DNA of 51,986 nucleotides, taken from Aphanocapsa sp. GSE-SYN-MK-11-07L (GTDB lineage: Bacteria > Cyanobacteriota > Cyanobacteriia > Thermosynechococcales > Thermosynechococcaceae). The position numbers and the translations under genes are program-made. How positions within the stretch are numbered: the first letter of the stretch is position 1; each line of letters begins with the position of its first letter. Below are positions 27,189 to 36,402 of this stretch, in pieces. The notes below the pieces were generated by a model, which did no database searches, was not told the origin of the DNA, and was given only the letters and a program-made list of their open reading frames with translations. The DNA is taken from positions 1 through 51,986 of the forward strand of contig JAHHGS010000091.1 in the NCBI GenBank assembly GCA_019359715.1, in the 5' to 3' direction.

Positions 27189-28493
27189 ATGGCAAGAGTA
27201 ATCGATCGCCAGTCTAAATCTATGGTGCAAGCGCCTGTCAAATCTTCTGGGCCAATCTGTCATCGCTTGGCGAATGGGTTAACAATTGTGGCTGAGCAGG
27301 TGCCCGTGGAAGCAGTCAGCTTTGGACTCTGGGTGCAGGCGGGTTCAGCCGTGGAGCCAGATCCGATCAATGGCATGGCCCATTTTTTGGAGCACATGGT
27401 ATTTAAGGGCAGTCAGCGGCTGCCAGGTGGTGAATTTGAGCGGCGAGTCGAGCAGCGGGGCGGTAACACAAATGCTGCCACCAGCCAAGATTACACTCAC
27501 TACCATGTCACCGTTGCTCCAGCAGACTTTGCGGCGATCGCCCCAGATCAAATTGAACTTGTCCTAAATGCCAGCCTTGAATCAGAAGCGTTTGAGCGAG
27601 AGCGGTTGGTCGTGCTAGAAGAAATTCGCCGGGCGGCTGATAACCCTCGCCAGCGGATTTTTCAGCAGTTTATTCAGCTTGCCTATGCTGAATTGCCCTA
27701 TCGTCGCCCGGTGCTGGGCCCGACCGAAGTGATTGCTGATCTGAGCCCGCAGCAAATGCGGCAGCACCATCAGCATTGGTATCAGCCCCAAACGATGACG
27801 GCGATCGCTGTCGGTAATTTACCCGTCGAGCAATTGATGGCCACGATTGAAGCCGGCCTGGCTGATCTGCCCACCTATCCTGTGCCCCAGTTGCCTGCCT
27901 GGCAGCCAGAACCCCCTTTCCAAACGATTGTCCGCCAGCATCAGGATGATCCCACCCTGCAACAGGCTCGTCTGGTCATGTTGTGGCGAGTGCCGGGAAT
28001 TGCTGATCTAGAGCAAACCTACGCCCTAGATGTATTGGCGCGGATTTTGGGATCTGGACGCACCTCGCGGCTGGTGCAAGATTTGCGCGAGGAGCGCGGC
28101 CTGGTATCGAGTATTGCGGTGAGCAATATGACCCAAGCGCTCCAGGGGATTTTTTCGATTTCCGCTCAGTTGCCGATTGAGAATTTGGCAGTGGTAGAAG
28201 CAGCGATCGCTCAACAGATCGAAACCCTGCGCCAAGACCTAATGCAGCCCCACGAATTAGCCCAAGTCCGAACTCAAACTGCCAACCAATTTATTTTCCG
28301 CAACGAAACGCCCGATAACCGCGCCAGTCTGTACGGCTACTATCAGGCGATCGCGGGTGATTTATCGCCTGCCCTAGACTATCCTGAACGGATTCAAGCC
28401 ATCACGGCCGAAGCAGTCCAAACAGCAGCCCAAACCTACCTCAACCCAGTCGCCTACGGCATTTTTACCTGCCATCAGCCGCTATCTACATAG
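27189..28493 (+). CDS. M16-family zinc peptidase
   Basis: A 434-residue processing-peptidase-like protein. The inverted zinc motif HFLEH is at residues 65-69, with the distal Glu in VVLEEIRRAADNP about 75 residues on. The R/Y-region of the C-terminal half (about 225-420) is present, so it is the active type of subunit. The frame is open upstream to a TTG at 27096; ATG 27189 or ATG 27222 fits better with family length, and I cannot choose firmly. Cyanobacterial M16 peptidases resemble mitochondrial processing peptidase; their substrates are unclear. Confidence 0.9.
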   Translation: MARVIDRQSKSMVQAPVKSSGPICHRLANGLTIVAEQVPVEAVSFGLWVQAGSAVEPDPINGMAHFLEHMVFKGSQRLPGGEFERRVEQRGGNTNAATSQDYTHYHVTVAPADFAAIAPDQIELVLNASLESEAFERERLVVLEEIRRAADNPRQRIFQQFIQLAYAELPYRRPVLGPTEVIADLSPQQMRQHHQHWYQPQTMTAIAVGNLPVEQLMATIEAGLADLPTYPVPQLPAWQPEPPFQTIVRQHQDDPTLQQARLVMLWRVPGIADLEQTYALDVLARILGSGRTSRLVQDLREERGLVSSIAVSNMTQALQGIFSISAQLPIENLAVVEAAIAQQIETLRQDLMQPHELAQVRTQTANQFIFRNETPDNRASLYGYYQAIAGDLSPALDYPERIQAITAEAVQTAAQTYLNPVAYGIFTCHQPLST

Positions 28494-28538
28494 CCTGACT
28501 GCTTGGCAACATTTCCTCTGTAGACGATCCTGACTTTG

Positions 28539-28709
28539 ATGCCAAACTCTAAGCCGCAACTTTACGGCAAATGCAAGCAGTTGATAATAGCGGTCAAGCA
28601 GCAGTCAAACAACCTCTATTCACCAGCCGCGTTTCAGTCACCTCTCGAACTCAATGAAGAGACTCTGTACAGTCGATGTGCAACAAGATTGTTAACTGGC
28701 TGGCTGTGA
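28539..28709 (+). CDS. Possible small ORF of unknown function
   Basis: A 56-codon frame from ATG 28539 to TGA 28707-28709, beginning MPNSKPQLYGKCKQL and ending CATRLLTGWL. It overlaps the 3' end of the convergent regulator gene by 18 bp. Composition looks plausible for coding, but I recognise no family and there is no clear ribosome site. It may be spurious or a remnant. Confidence 0.2.
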   Translation: MPNSKPQLYGKCKQLIIAVKQQSNNLYSPAAFQSPLELNEETLYSRCATRLLTGWL

Positions 28710-29540
28710 ATGTATTGTCAAAAGTCGCTGAAGTTTAAGAGCAGTATCTGACTCTGGCAACGGTAAATACATCACAACTTCTAGGTTTGGGCTATCAGCA
28801 ACCTTGAAGACAACATAGTTGAGGACTAACCGACCAACAAGTGGATGATCGATTTCTTTCTGCCCATCTGTTCTGCCTAATATGTCATGCTCCTTCCACC
28901 ACAGGCGGAACTCTGGGCTAGCAACTTCAAGAGCATTAATTAATTCAGTAAACCAAGGATCTCCAACAGAACGACTGAAATTGATCCGAAACTGAGCGAG
29001 CACCAAGCGAGCATGAGTTTCCCAGTCAACCAAAATTTGGCGCAGATTCTCATTCATAAATACAAACCAAAGAATGTTTTGCTCTCTTAGTGGCAGCAAG
29101 TTAAAATCGCCGAATACAGAGCAGGCAGCTTGATTCCAAGCTAGCAAATCCCATCGTTGTCCAGTAATATAGGCAGGATTTAAACCAAATTGGTTGAGCG
29201 CCTGTAGCAATAAGGGACTCACAATCTCTTGAGGGTAAATGGGATCGATCGGAGGGGACTGGTCTGCGAGTAAGAATAAATGCTTCTGCTCATCCCAATT
29301 CAGTTTGAGAGCACGAGCAATTCCTTCTAGTACCTGAACAGAGACTTGAACATCCCGCCCTTGCTCAATCCATGTGTACCAAGTCACTCCAACTCCTGCA
29401 AGTTGAGAAACTTCTTCGCGTCGTAGTCCAGGTGTCCGCCGCCGAATTCCTTCTGTTAACCCAACCTGCCTTGGGGAAATTCGAGCACGGCGAGTCTTTA
29501 AAAAGCTTGACAACTCCTTCAATCGCTTCTTCTTGTCCAT
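28692..29540 (-). CDS. HTH regulator with MmyB-type ligand domain
   Basis: A 282-residue one-component regulator. An XRE-type helix-turn-helix (about 10-75) carries LRREEVSQLAGVGVTWYTW and LEGIARALKL. The remainder (about 100-275) matches the MmyB-like ligand-binding domain: WDLLAWNQAACSVFGD and the final PDLEVV-like NLEVVMYLPL. The start at ATG 29540 (MDKKKRLKEL) fits better than 29561. It is divergent from the cupin gene across about 120 bp, with a palindrome between them, which suggests it controls that gene and itself. The ligand is unknown; MmyB domains have been suggested to bind fatty acids. Confidence 0.88.
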   Translation of the reverse strand: MDKKKRLKELSSFLKTRRARISPRQVGLTEGIRRRTPGLRREEVSQLAGVGVTWYTWIEQGRDVQVSVQVLEGIARALKLNWDEQKHLFLLADQSPPIDPIYPQEIVSPLLLQALNQFGLNPAYITGQRWDLLAWNQAACSVFGDFNLLPLREQNILWFVFMNENLRQILVDWETHARLVLAQFRINFSRSVGDPWFTELINALEVASPEFRLWWKEHDILGRTDGQKEIDHPLVGRLVLNYVVFKVADSPNLEVVMYLPLPESDTALKLQRLLTIHSQPAS

Positions 29541-29578
29541 CGCACGTTGTTGTCTCTCCATAAACTGGTAGCGCCAGT

Positions 29579-29601
29579 ACTAGGATAAGTTCACTCCTAG
29601 T
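29579..29601. promoter_or_regulatory. Candidate operator of the regulator/cupin pair
   Basis: Perfect 7-bp arms ACTAGGA (29579-29585) and TCCTAGT (29595-29601) with a 9-nt spacer lie in the divergent gap, 38 bp from the regulator's start and 58 bp from the cupin's. Position and symmetry suit a dimeric HTH regulator. Confidence 0.45.
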
Positions 29602-29659
29602 TAGGGAATAGGCTTGGATTTAAGCTGCCAGTGTAAACCGGAAAATACTTGAAACAACG

Positions 29660-29995
29660 ATGGCAATAACACACGTTCCTGCTGGAAAGGGTGATTGGAT
29701 TAATTTTGGGGCGAAAGGGGTTGATTTGCAATTTACAACGTTTGGTCGATCAAACGCTTACACGCCTATGAAATGCGGCTTTTATCGTTTCAAGGCTAGT
29801 AACAGCATTGACTTCGATTACCAGTATGACGAGTTCAAGTATATTGTCGAGGGTGAAATGATGCTCGATGTTCGGGGCGATCGCATTTATCAGGTAAAGC
29901 AAGGAGATTGCTTACTCATTGAGCAAGGGACATTCATTCGCTATTCAACATCTTCTGAGTGCGTTATGTATTACGTTTCGCAAGCGTCAGATTGA
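29660..29995 (+). CDS. Small cupin protein, EutQ-like
   Basis: A 111-residue single-cupin protein. It contains CGFYRFKASNSIDFDYQYDE and IVEGEMMLDVRGDRIYQVKQGDCLLIEQGTFIRY, the two cupin motifs without the full set of His metal ligands. The pattern is closest to EutQ-type cupins of ethanolamine utilisation, but no eut genes are here. Starts with ATG and is likely controlled by the divergent MmyB-type regulator. Its small-molecule partner is unknown. Confidence 0.75.
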   Translation: MAITHVPAGKGDWINFGAKGVDLQFTTFGRSNAYTPMKCGFYRFKASNSIDFDYQYDEFKYIVEGEMMLDVRGDRIYQVKQGDCLLIEQGTFIRYSTSSECVMYYVSQASD

Positions 29996-30094
29996 AGAAA
30001 AAAGCCAGCTAACAAGGCCTGGCAGCGGGCGATCGTACCACTCTGGCAGTAACTCATCGAACTCTCAGACTCACACACTTCTGAACAACAGTTA

Positions 30095-31003
30095 CTAAAG
30101 CAGCGGCAGAAAATGGCGCTGCATTAACCCAACTACAACTTCTGGCAGTTCCAGGTGAGGCAGGACACCAGCATCGGCGATCGCCTGAAAAACCTTGACC
30201 GCTTTTGGATTAAGCTGGGCTAGCCGTTTCCCTAGGGCTGCGCTGGTAAACCGAGCCTGCTCTCCCCACAGGATTACCGTTGGCACGGTTAACTGCTGGA
30301 TATGAAATCCTAAATCAAAGCACAAATCTCCTCGCAAAGAGGCCAAAGCTGCGTATTCAGCCCCAGGCTGCTGGGCTGAAGCCAGGTAAGCCTGCACGAT
30401 TTGATCTGAAATCCGGTTGGGCTGGGCAAACAAGACCTGCTGCAAAAAGCCTCGCACTGCCAGTTCATTGGCTGCACCCAGCGCATAAATGACTTGGTCT
30501 AAGCCCGGTATGCTAGCCACCTGAGCCGCCAGCCCGCGTCCATAATCAGTGCCAAAGTCGGCATAGCCACTCGGACAGACTAAACACAGCGCCTTGAACA
30601 ATTCTGGCTGCTGAATCGCCATCCGAATCATTATTCCGCCCGTCAAAGAAGAGGCGACAACAGCCACGGGTGGCTGAGCAACCTGCTGGATTAAGTCACT
30701 CACTATTAACCAATAATCATTCACCCGATAATCTCGCTGTGGATGAGCCGAACTGCCCCAACCGATCAAATCTGGCACAATCACCCGATGGGTGCTGGCA
30801 AAAGCTGGATACACCTTAGACCACTCATAGGCAGAAGACCCGCCACCCAGACTGTGGAGAAAAATTAGGACTGGTTTTGGTTGCTCAGTCTCTTGCGCCA
30901 AAACATCATGCCAGAGCGCGGCTGATGCAGTGTAGTAAGCCAGCTTGCCGAAGCGGGTATCAATATCGTGCTGTTCAAACCCAAGCGGTTGAAAATTAAT
31001 CAT
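30095..31003 (-). CDS. Alpha/beta hydrolase
   Basis: A 302-residue alpha/beta-hydrolase-fold protein. The oxyanion region is LIFLHSLGGGSSAYEW, the nucleophile Ser lies in VVASSLTGG, the late acid is probably the Asp in AIADAGVLPHLE, and the His is in PHLELPE. The pattern resembles cyanobacterial/chloroplast hydrolases of unknown substrate. It ends a minus-strand pair; the DMT transporter gene ends 10 bp from its start, so the two may be co-transcribed. Confidence 0.85.
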   Translation of the reverse strand: MINFQPLGFEQHDIDTRFGKLAYYTASAALWHDVLAQETEQPKPVLIFLHSLGGGSSAYEWSKVYPAFASTHRVIVPDLIGWGSSAHPQRDYRVNDYWLIVSDLIQQVAQPPVAVVASSLTGGIMIRMAIQQPELFKALCLVCPSGYADFGTDYGRGLAAQVASIPGLDQVIYALGAANELAVRGFLQQVLFAQPNRISDQIVQAYLASAQQPGAEYAALASLRGDLCFDLGFHIQQLTVPTVILWGEQARFTSAALGKRLAQLNPKAVKVFQAIADAGVLPHLELPEVVVGLMQRHFLPLL

Positions 31004-31013
31004 GACTCAGCAT

Positions 31014-32093
31014 TTAGCCACGATCGCCGGCCACTGAAGACGGCTCAGCTCCCTGCAATTCTAAGGAGACAGGGCTGAGATACTCGATCGCATCGATCGC
31101 GGTGGCGGCCCGGCGGCGCTGCAAGACTTCGGCTAGCTGCTGACGCTGATTCACTAAATAGATGCTAACGAGAGTCAAGCCGACCCCCGCCAGTTGGAGC
31201 GGCGTTAGCACCTCTGCCAAAATTAAATTGCCAAAGGTAAGAGCAAAGACAGGCGTTAAAAAAGTGAGTGAGCTGAGGCTGGTCAGATTGCCCTGGGCGG
31301 CAAAGTAGAAAAATAGTCCGTAGGCGATCGCGCTGCCAAACACGGTGGCATAACTCAAACTCAGCCAGTCGCTCAAGTGCAAATTATTCCACTGCTCGGT
31401 TTCCCACAGCCCCGAACCCAGCGCCAGGGGCAAGCCACCCAAAATCATGTGCCAGCCCGTTGCCATAATTGGGTCAGCATAGCGACTGACTCGACCCATC
31501 ATCACTGTGCCAACCGCCATTGCTAGGGCCGCCAACAGCATCAAAAATTCACCGCTGTTGACTAGGCGAGAGAGGGAAGTTGCGATCGCTGCTGGCGCTA
31601 ACCAGTCTTGAGGATGTATTCCCCCCTGCCAGAGGCTAAAGACTAACTGATCGGGAAGTCCGATCAAGCTAATCCCAGCGATGCCCAAACCTAAACCCAA
31701 CCAGCCCCACAGTCCAATCTGCTCTCGGTAAAACCAGCCTGCTAACAGGGCAACCGCTAAAGGCTGTGAGTCAATCATGACTGACCCTAGCCCGGCCCCA
31801 GTCCGGGCTAATCCTTGGGCTAAAAAGCCTTGGAATAAAGTGCCATCAACCAATGCAAATAGGCTAATCCAAAGCCAGGCTAGCCAGCCCTTCGGTTGCG
31901 GGCGTCCCCAGAGGGTGGCGATCGCCACGACCAACAAACCGGCGGGCAGCAACCGAACGACCGCCACAAAAAACGGGGTTGTTTCTGACATCACTCCTTT
32001 CATTGCCACCATGGCTGTCCCCCACAAAAAGAACGGGGCGACGAGCAGCAGCCGAGTTAGGGGCAGTTTGGAGTTAGACAGATTGAGATGCAT
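31014..32093 (-). CDS. EamA/DMT-family transporter
   Basis: A 359-residue membrane protein with about ten hydrophobic helices in two EamA repeats (starting near LLLVAPFFLWGTAMVAMKG and near LLAALAMAVGTVMMGRVS). The repeat ends, ASLxxFLTPVFAL-like and GEVL-like (ILAEVLTPLQLAGVGL), are family features. ATG 32093 (MHLNLSNSK) is preferred; the frame is open to 32180. DMT proteins export or import small metabolites; the substrate cannot be told. The next gene on this strand, the hydrolase, starts 10 bp away. Confidence 0.88.
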   Translation of the reverse strand: MHLNLSNSKLPLTRLLLVAPFFLWGTAMVAMKGVMSETTPFFVAVVRLLPAGLLVVAIATLWGRPQPKGWLAWLWISLFALVDGTLFQGFLAQGLARTGAGLGSVMIDSQPLAVALLAGWFYREQIGLWGWLGLGLGIAGISLIGLPDQLVFSLWQGGIHPQDWLAPAAIATSLSRLVNSGEFLMLLAALAMAVGTVMMGRVSRYADPIMATGWHMILGGLPLALGSGLWETEQWNNLHLSDWLSLSYATVFGSAIAYGLFFYFAAQGNLTSLSSLTFLTPVFALTFGNLILAEVLTPLQLAGVGLTLVSIYLVNQRQQLAEVLQRRRAATAIDAIEYLSPVSLELQGAEPSSVAGDRG

Positions 32094-32272
32094 GAAGACT
32101 AATCCCGACATTGCTAAAGAATTAATAACTTTCGTAACAATGCCTGATTTGATTATAGAGGCCAGCGCTCGGATTAACACAGCTCCTGATCCCGCTTGCT
32201 CGTAAAATTGAGGAATCAGCGCTTTGGGCGCTGGATTTGCTCTAGAACTGCATCTGCCCTAAATTGCCCGCC

Positions 32273-32773
32273 ATGACCACCACGATCGCTCTCAGCCCAG
32301 ACCAAATTAATCGCCTGGATTTATCTCCTGCTATAAAAGTGATTCAAGATTGGCTCAGCAACGGCGCGATCGCTCAGCACGAACAGCAGCTTCAGTTCAA
32401 AATCGACTACCCTCAAGACCCAGAAGACACGCTAGAACTGTCTGAACTGCCAGAAGTGCGGCTCTGGTTTATTCGTTTAGATGCAGTTTATCCTTGGTTG
32501 CCTTACCTGCTGGACTGGCGGGCGGGTGAACTAGCCCGTTACGTGGCGATGCTGGTGCCGCACCAATTCAGTCCTAAGGAAGGAATTCAGTACAATCCGC
32601 AAGCCCTCGATATTTTCATCATGCATAAAATTTTTGTCATGCTGGGCTGGCTGCAGAGCCAAGGCATCGAAAGCGAGTCCAAACTGAAAGCCATGGCAGA
32701 AATGTTTGGCTATGACTTAAATACAGGTTTATTTGAGCTACTACGGGCTTATCCGGTTTCAGGAGCAGCTTAA
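32273..32773 (+). CDS. crr6: CRR6-family NDH-1 biogenesis factor
   Basis: A 166-residue soluble protein matching the CRR6 (DUF1817) family: LSELPEVRLWFIRLDAVYPW, LDWRAGELARY and a C-terminal MFGYDLNTGLFELL. In plants and cyanobacteria CRR6 helps mature NdhI during assembly of the NDH-1 complex. ATG 32273 is chosen over the TTG at 32264. It stands between minus-strand genes and is transcribed alone. Confidence 0.88.
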   Translation: MTTTIALSPDQINRLDLSPAIKVIQDWLSNGAIAQHEQQLQFKIDYPQDPEDTLELSELPEVRLWFIRLDAVYPWLPYLLDWRAGELARYVAMLVPHQFSPKEGIQYNPQALDIFIMHKIFVMLGWLQSQGIESESKLKAMAEMFGYDLNTGLFELLRAYPVSGAA

Positions 32774-32779
32774 ATAAGC

Positions 32780-33037
32780 TTAGCCACCGCTCACAGGTGG
32801 GATCAGCACCACTTCATCCCCATCTTGGAGCAGGGTTTCAGGGGGAACAAATTGTAAATTCACGCCGTAGCGGGTGACTTCTCGCCAGCGGGCCAGGTTT
32901 GGATATTGGGCGTAAAGGCGATCGCCCACGGCTGCCACAGCCTCACCTGGCTCAAACTGCCATCGCAGGTCAGACTGCCCGCAAACTTCTTGGTAAGCAG
33001 CAAACAATTTAACCGTCACGGTAATGGTTTCAGACAC
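32780..33037 (-). CDS. moaD: MoaD, molybdopterin synthase small subunit
   Basis: An 85-residue ubiquitin-like sulfur carrier ending in the diagnostic VSGG tail, on which the thiocarboxylate forms. It supplies sulfur to MoaE for molybdopterin. It starts at GTG 33037, and this start overlaps the end of the upstream hydrolase gene by 8 bp, indicating translational coupling. No other moa genes are nearby. Confidence 0.92.
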   Translation of the reverse strand: MSETITVTVKLFAAYQEVCGQSDLRWQFEPGEAVAAVGDRLYAQYPNLARWREVTRYGVNLQFVPPETLLQDGDEVVLIPPVSGG

Positions 33038-33845
33038 TACTTTTTGATCTTTCCTGTGCTTTTAGTGGGGCTGCCAAAGCTGATGGCGGTTGGGGCAGGA
33101 AGTCGTGCTGCTCAAAAATCTGATAAAGATTCACTTCTTGCTCCAATAGGCAAGCATGACCACTCTCAGGCAAAACGACAGTCTGAGCCTGGGGCAACTG
33201 CTGTTTTAGGTAAGCTGCCTCGGTGACAGAGGGCAACAGGCGATCGCTGCCGCTGGCAATTAACAGCACGGGCTGCTGAAACCGATCTAAATTTTCGACC
33301 TGAAACTGCCGCAGGAGTAAAAGTCGCCAAGCTGAGGTGACTTGGGGCACACTCTGCATTGCTGTTAGGAGGGCCATCCGATCGCTGGGCGCAACTCGCT
33401 CAACGGCTGCCAGCCAAGGCAAAAAAGTGACAGCGGAGGACTGATAGAGATAATCGTGTACCCAGGGTAAGAGGAACACGCCCCAACCGAGCCAGGAACG
33501 ATGCCGGAAGGAAGAGGCTGGATTCACTAGCACAATTCGCTCAAACAATTCTGGAGCGCGGTGAGCCAGCTTGAGGGCAAAGCACCCCCCGAAGGACTCA
33601 CCACACAGGTAAAGCGGTTGGCAAGGTTGCTCCAACTCAATCAACGCCAGCACTTCCTCCACCATTTGATCCCAGGTTCTTAAATAATCCGAGGGCAATG
33701 CCAAACAGCGCAGATTAAAGGCTGATTCCAAATGCACAGCTTGGGTCTTAAATAACTGCCCTGTGCCATCCATTCCCGGCAGGTAGATTAACCAAGGCAG
33801 ATCAGGCTGAGTTGAACTGGAGGCAATAAAGTGCAGACGAGACAT
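33030..33845 (-). CDS. Alpha/beta hydrolase (esterase-like)
   Basis: A 271-residue hydrolase: LIYLPGMDGTGQLF near the start, nucleophile elbow YLCGESFGGCFALKLA (Ser about 92), NPASSFR following, late Asp in IASGSDRLLP and His in ESGHACLLE. The LPG.DGTG and GESxGxxxAL pattern resembles the hydrolase half of phytyl-ester synthase-like proteins. The neighbouring gene upstream is a PlsC-type acyltransferase, so the pair may act on the same lipid; this is inference. Its stop overlaps the moaD start. Confidence 0.85.
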   Translation of the reverse strand: MSRLHFIASSSTQPDLPWLIYLPGMDGTGQLFKTQAVHLESAFNLRCLALPSDYLRTWDQMVEEVLALIELEQPCQPLYLCGESFGGCFALKLAHRAPELFERIVLVNPASSFRHRSWLGWGVFLLPWVHDYLYQSSAVTFLPWLAAVERVAPSDRMALLTAMQSVPQVTSAWRLLLLRQFQVENLDRFQQPVLLIASGSDRLLPSVTEAAYLKQQLPQAQTVVLPESGHACLLEQEVNLYQIFEQHDFLPQPPSALAAPLKAQERSKSSV

Positions 33846-33910
33846 CAGGAAAACGTGAAAAGGCTATCTGGAGTTTATCGGATTAGCTTGAGCTTGAGAA
33901 AGTAAAGAAT

Positions 33911-34675
33911 TTAGGCATAGCCTTCAGCCAGCAGGGCTTGGATTGACTGCTGGCAGCGCTCAGACAAATCGCGAGCGATCGCCTTGCTGCTACCGCGATA
34001 GCTATCCTGCTCGATCGCTGAAACGGGTAAGGGTTGACCCACCAGCACCTTGACCCGGCGGTAAATCACCATTGAGTGCCAGCCCGCTTGCTGAAACAGC
34101 GGCTCAGACGGATCAAACCAGCTTAAAAGCTGAAGCGGAAACAGCGGCTGGCAAGTTTCTTGCTGAGAAGCGATCGCGATCGGCAGAATCTTCAAATCAG
34201 GCGTATTCGCTTGCAGGGCTAAATGAGCAAACCCGCGCTGAAAGGAGCCGACTTGACTCGGTTGACCAACCTCAACCATTGCAGATGCCCCTTCTGGAAA
34301 GATGCCAACTGCCTGCTGGCGCTGAAGGAGCTGGGTCGCCTGCCGAAAAAATTCTTGCTGCCCACGGGCATCCGCTCGCAGCGGCAGGCAGCCTAGTTGC
34401 GCCGTCACCTCGCGCAGCAGCGGCACCTGACTCATGTAGCGATGGCAGGCAAACCGAATTGAACGGTTAGCCACCACCATCAGCAGTAGGGCATCCATAA
34501 AACTGCGGTGGTTGCTAACAAACAGGACTGGCCCGCTAGTCGGAATTCGATCGCCATCTTGGATCGAGACTTGCGTATCCAATAAAGACAGCAACGTTTG
34601 CGAAAGAAACAGCGGTTGTTCAGACAGCATCGGTGGAGGGCAGACAGCAGAAGAGTCTAGTCCCTCATGTATCAT
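33911..34675 (-). CDS. PlsC-type acyltransferase
   Basis: A 254-residue lysophospholipid-acyltransferase-like protein. The HX4D motif is NHRSFMDA, and the acceptor site is FPEGA in VGIFPEGASAMVEVG. A third block reads ILPIAIAS. The start is uncertain: ATG 34675 (MIHEGLDSS) is used; ATG 34708 would overlap metG's start codon. The first gene of a likely acyltransferase-hydrolase-moaD run. Probably membrane-associated, transferring a fatty acyl group to a lipid or alcohol. Confidence 0.87.
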   Translation of the reverse strand: MIHEGLDSSAVCPPPMLSEQPLFLSQTLLSLLDTQVSIQDGDRIPTSGPVLFVSNHRSFMDALLLMVVANRSIRFACHRYMSQVPLLREVTAQLGCLPLRADARGQQEFFRQATQLLQRQQAVGIFPEGASAMVEVGQPSQVGSFQRGFAHLALQANTPDLKILPIAIASQQETCQPLFPLQLLSWFDPSEPLFQQAGWHSMVIYRRVKVLVGQPLPVSAIEQDSYRGSSKAIARDLSERCQQSIQALLAEGYA

Positions 34676-34706
34676 GGAACTTAACGATAGGAATTCTATA
34701 TTTTGC

Positions 34707-36308
34707 ATGAATTCTGCTAAAAAAAAGCAATTTGCCCTCACAACTCCCCTTTACTACGTTAACGATCTTCCGCATATTGGGAGCGCCTACACCACAATTG
34801 CCGCCGATGCGATCGCTCGGTTTTATCGCGCTCAGGGCTACGACGTACTGCTGATCACCGGCACCGATGAGCATGGACAAAAAATTCAGCGCACGGCCGA
34901 GCGATTGGGGCGATCGCCGCAGGATCACTGCGATCAAATTGCGGCCGGTTTTGCTGACCTATGGGCAAAGCTAGAAATTCACTACGATCGGTTTAGCCGC
35001 ACGACGGCCTCAGCCCATGCCGCGATCGTCAAACAGTTTTTCGAGCGGGTCTGGCAGCAGGGCGACATTTATCTGGGGCAGCAGCAGGGCTGGTACTGCG
35101 TTGAGTGCGAAGAATTTAAAGAAGAGCGCGACCTGCTGGAAAATCATCACTGCAATGTCCACATCAATCGGCAGGCCGAGTGGCGAGATGAGCAAAATTA
35201 CTTTTTTCGGCTCTCTAGGTATCAACAGCGGCTGCGAGAGCATTTTGAGCAGCAGCCTGAGTTTATCCAACCCCCTAGCCGCCGAAACGAGGTGTTGGCA
35301 TTTTTAGAGCGGGGGCTGCAAGACTTCTCAATCTCTCGCGTCAATCTGGACTGGGGCTTTCCTGTTCCCGAAGACCCGAAACATACACTTTACGTCTGGT
35401 TTGATGCTCTGCTCGGCTACGTCACTGCTCTCCTAGAGCCAGGAGACGAACCAACCCTAGAAAATGCGCTCCAACGCTGGTGGCCCATTAATTTACACCT
35501 GATTGGCAAAGACATTCTCCGCTTCCACACCCTCTATTGGCCAGCCATGCTGATGTCAGCCGGACTGCCGCTGCCGGGGCAAGTGTTTGGGCATGGCTTT
35601 TTAACCAAAGATGGGCTGAAGATGGGCAAAAGCTTGGGCAATACCCTAGACCCGATTGCGCTCGTCGAGCGCTACGGGGCGGATGCCGTGCGCTATTACT
35701 TTTTGAAAGAAATTGAGTTTGGGCGCGATGGCGATTTTAACGAGCAGCGATTTATCAATATTTTGAATGCAGATTTGGCCGATAATTTGGGCAATTTACT
35801 CAACCGCACCCTCAAGATGGCGGTGAAGTATTGTCACGGTCAGGTGCCGCTGATTGATTTAGATAGTCTGGGCGAAGATCATCCGCTGCAAATATTAGGT
35901 AAATCAGCCGGAGTTTGGGCAGCTAAACACTATCAGTCGCTGGCCTTTAGTCAAGCCTGCGAGGTTGCTCTTTCTTTAGTCAGAGCGGGCAACAAGTTTG
36001 TCGATGAGCAAGCGCCCTGGACTTTATATAAAAAAGGTGAGCAAGAATCGGTCAACCGGGTGATTTATGCGGTTCTAGAATCGGTTAGACTAGCTGCACA
36101 CCTTTTATCTCCGATTATCCCCAATATTTCCACCGAAATATACCGTCAGCTTGGCTACGATTTGAAATTTAATCTGCAAGGTATCGTAGCAGGAGGTGCG
36201 CCAAATATCGATCTTAGCCAGTGGGGAAGCTTGCAAGGAGGGCAAGTTCTAGGTACACCCCAACCTGTATTTCAAAAAATCGAACTTCTGGAACCGGCCG
36301 CTCTCTAG
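34707..36308 (+). CDS. metG: Methionyl-tRNA synthetase
   Basis: A 533-residue class I synthetase. The HIGH motif is HIGS (residues 23-26) and the KMSKS loop is KMGKS (305-309). A zinc knuckle has CVEC and, later, CNVH. There is no C-terminal tRNA-binding/dimerisation domain; the length fits the short (MetG1, Thermus-like) form. ATG 34707 (MNSAKKKQFALTTPLYYVND) fits the family; the open frame from 34512 runs through the divergent gene and is rejected. Only 31 bp separate it from the acyltransferase start. Confidence 0.96.
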   Translation: MNSAKKKQFALTTPLYYVNDLPHIGSAYTTIAADAIARFYRAQGYDVLLITGTDEHGQKIQRTAERLGRSPQDHCDQIAAGFADLWAKLEIHYDRFSRTTASAHAAIVKQFFERVWQQGDIYLGQQQGWYCVECEEFKEERDLLENHHCNVHINRQAEWRDEQNYFFRLSRYQQRLREHFEQQPEFIQPPSRRNEVLAFLERGLQDFSISRVNLDWGFPVPEDPKHTLYVWFDALLGYVTALLEPGDEPTLENALQRWWPINLHLIGKDILRFHTLYWPAMLMSAGLPLPGQVFGHGFLTKDGLKMGKSLGNTLDPIALVERYGADAVRYYFLKEIEFGRDGDFNEQRFINILNADLADNLGNLLNRTLKMAVKYCHGQVPLIDLDSLGEDHPLQILGKSAGVWAAKHYQSLAFSQACEVALSLVRAGNKFVDEQAPWTLYKKGEQESVNRVIYAVLESVRLAAHLLSPIIPNISTEIYRQLGYDLKFNLQGIVAGGAPNIDLSQWGSLQGGQVLGTPQPVFQKIELLEPAAL

Positions 36309-36402
36309 ACGTTAATTGCTTGAGATAGGCTATAAGAAGAAGAGGTGAGAAGGATTATTTGATAAGCATTTCTTTTCATCATCATGAGGTATTAATAACA
36401 CA

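Noticed and set aside
34512-34706. N-terminal extension of metG
   Set aside because: This stretch is the antisense of the acyltransferase; family start motifs begin at ATG 34707.
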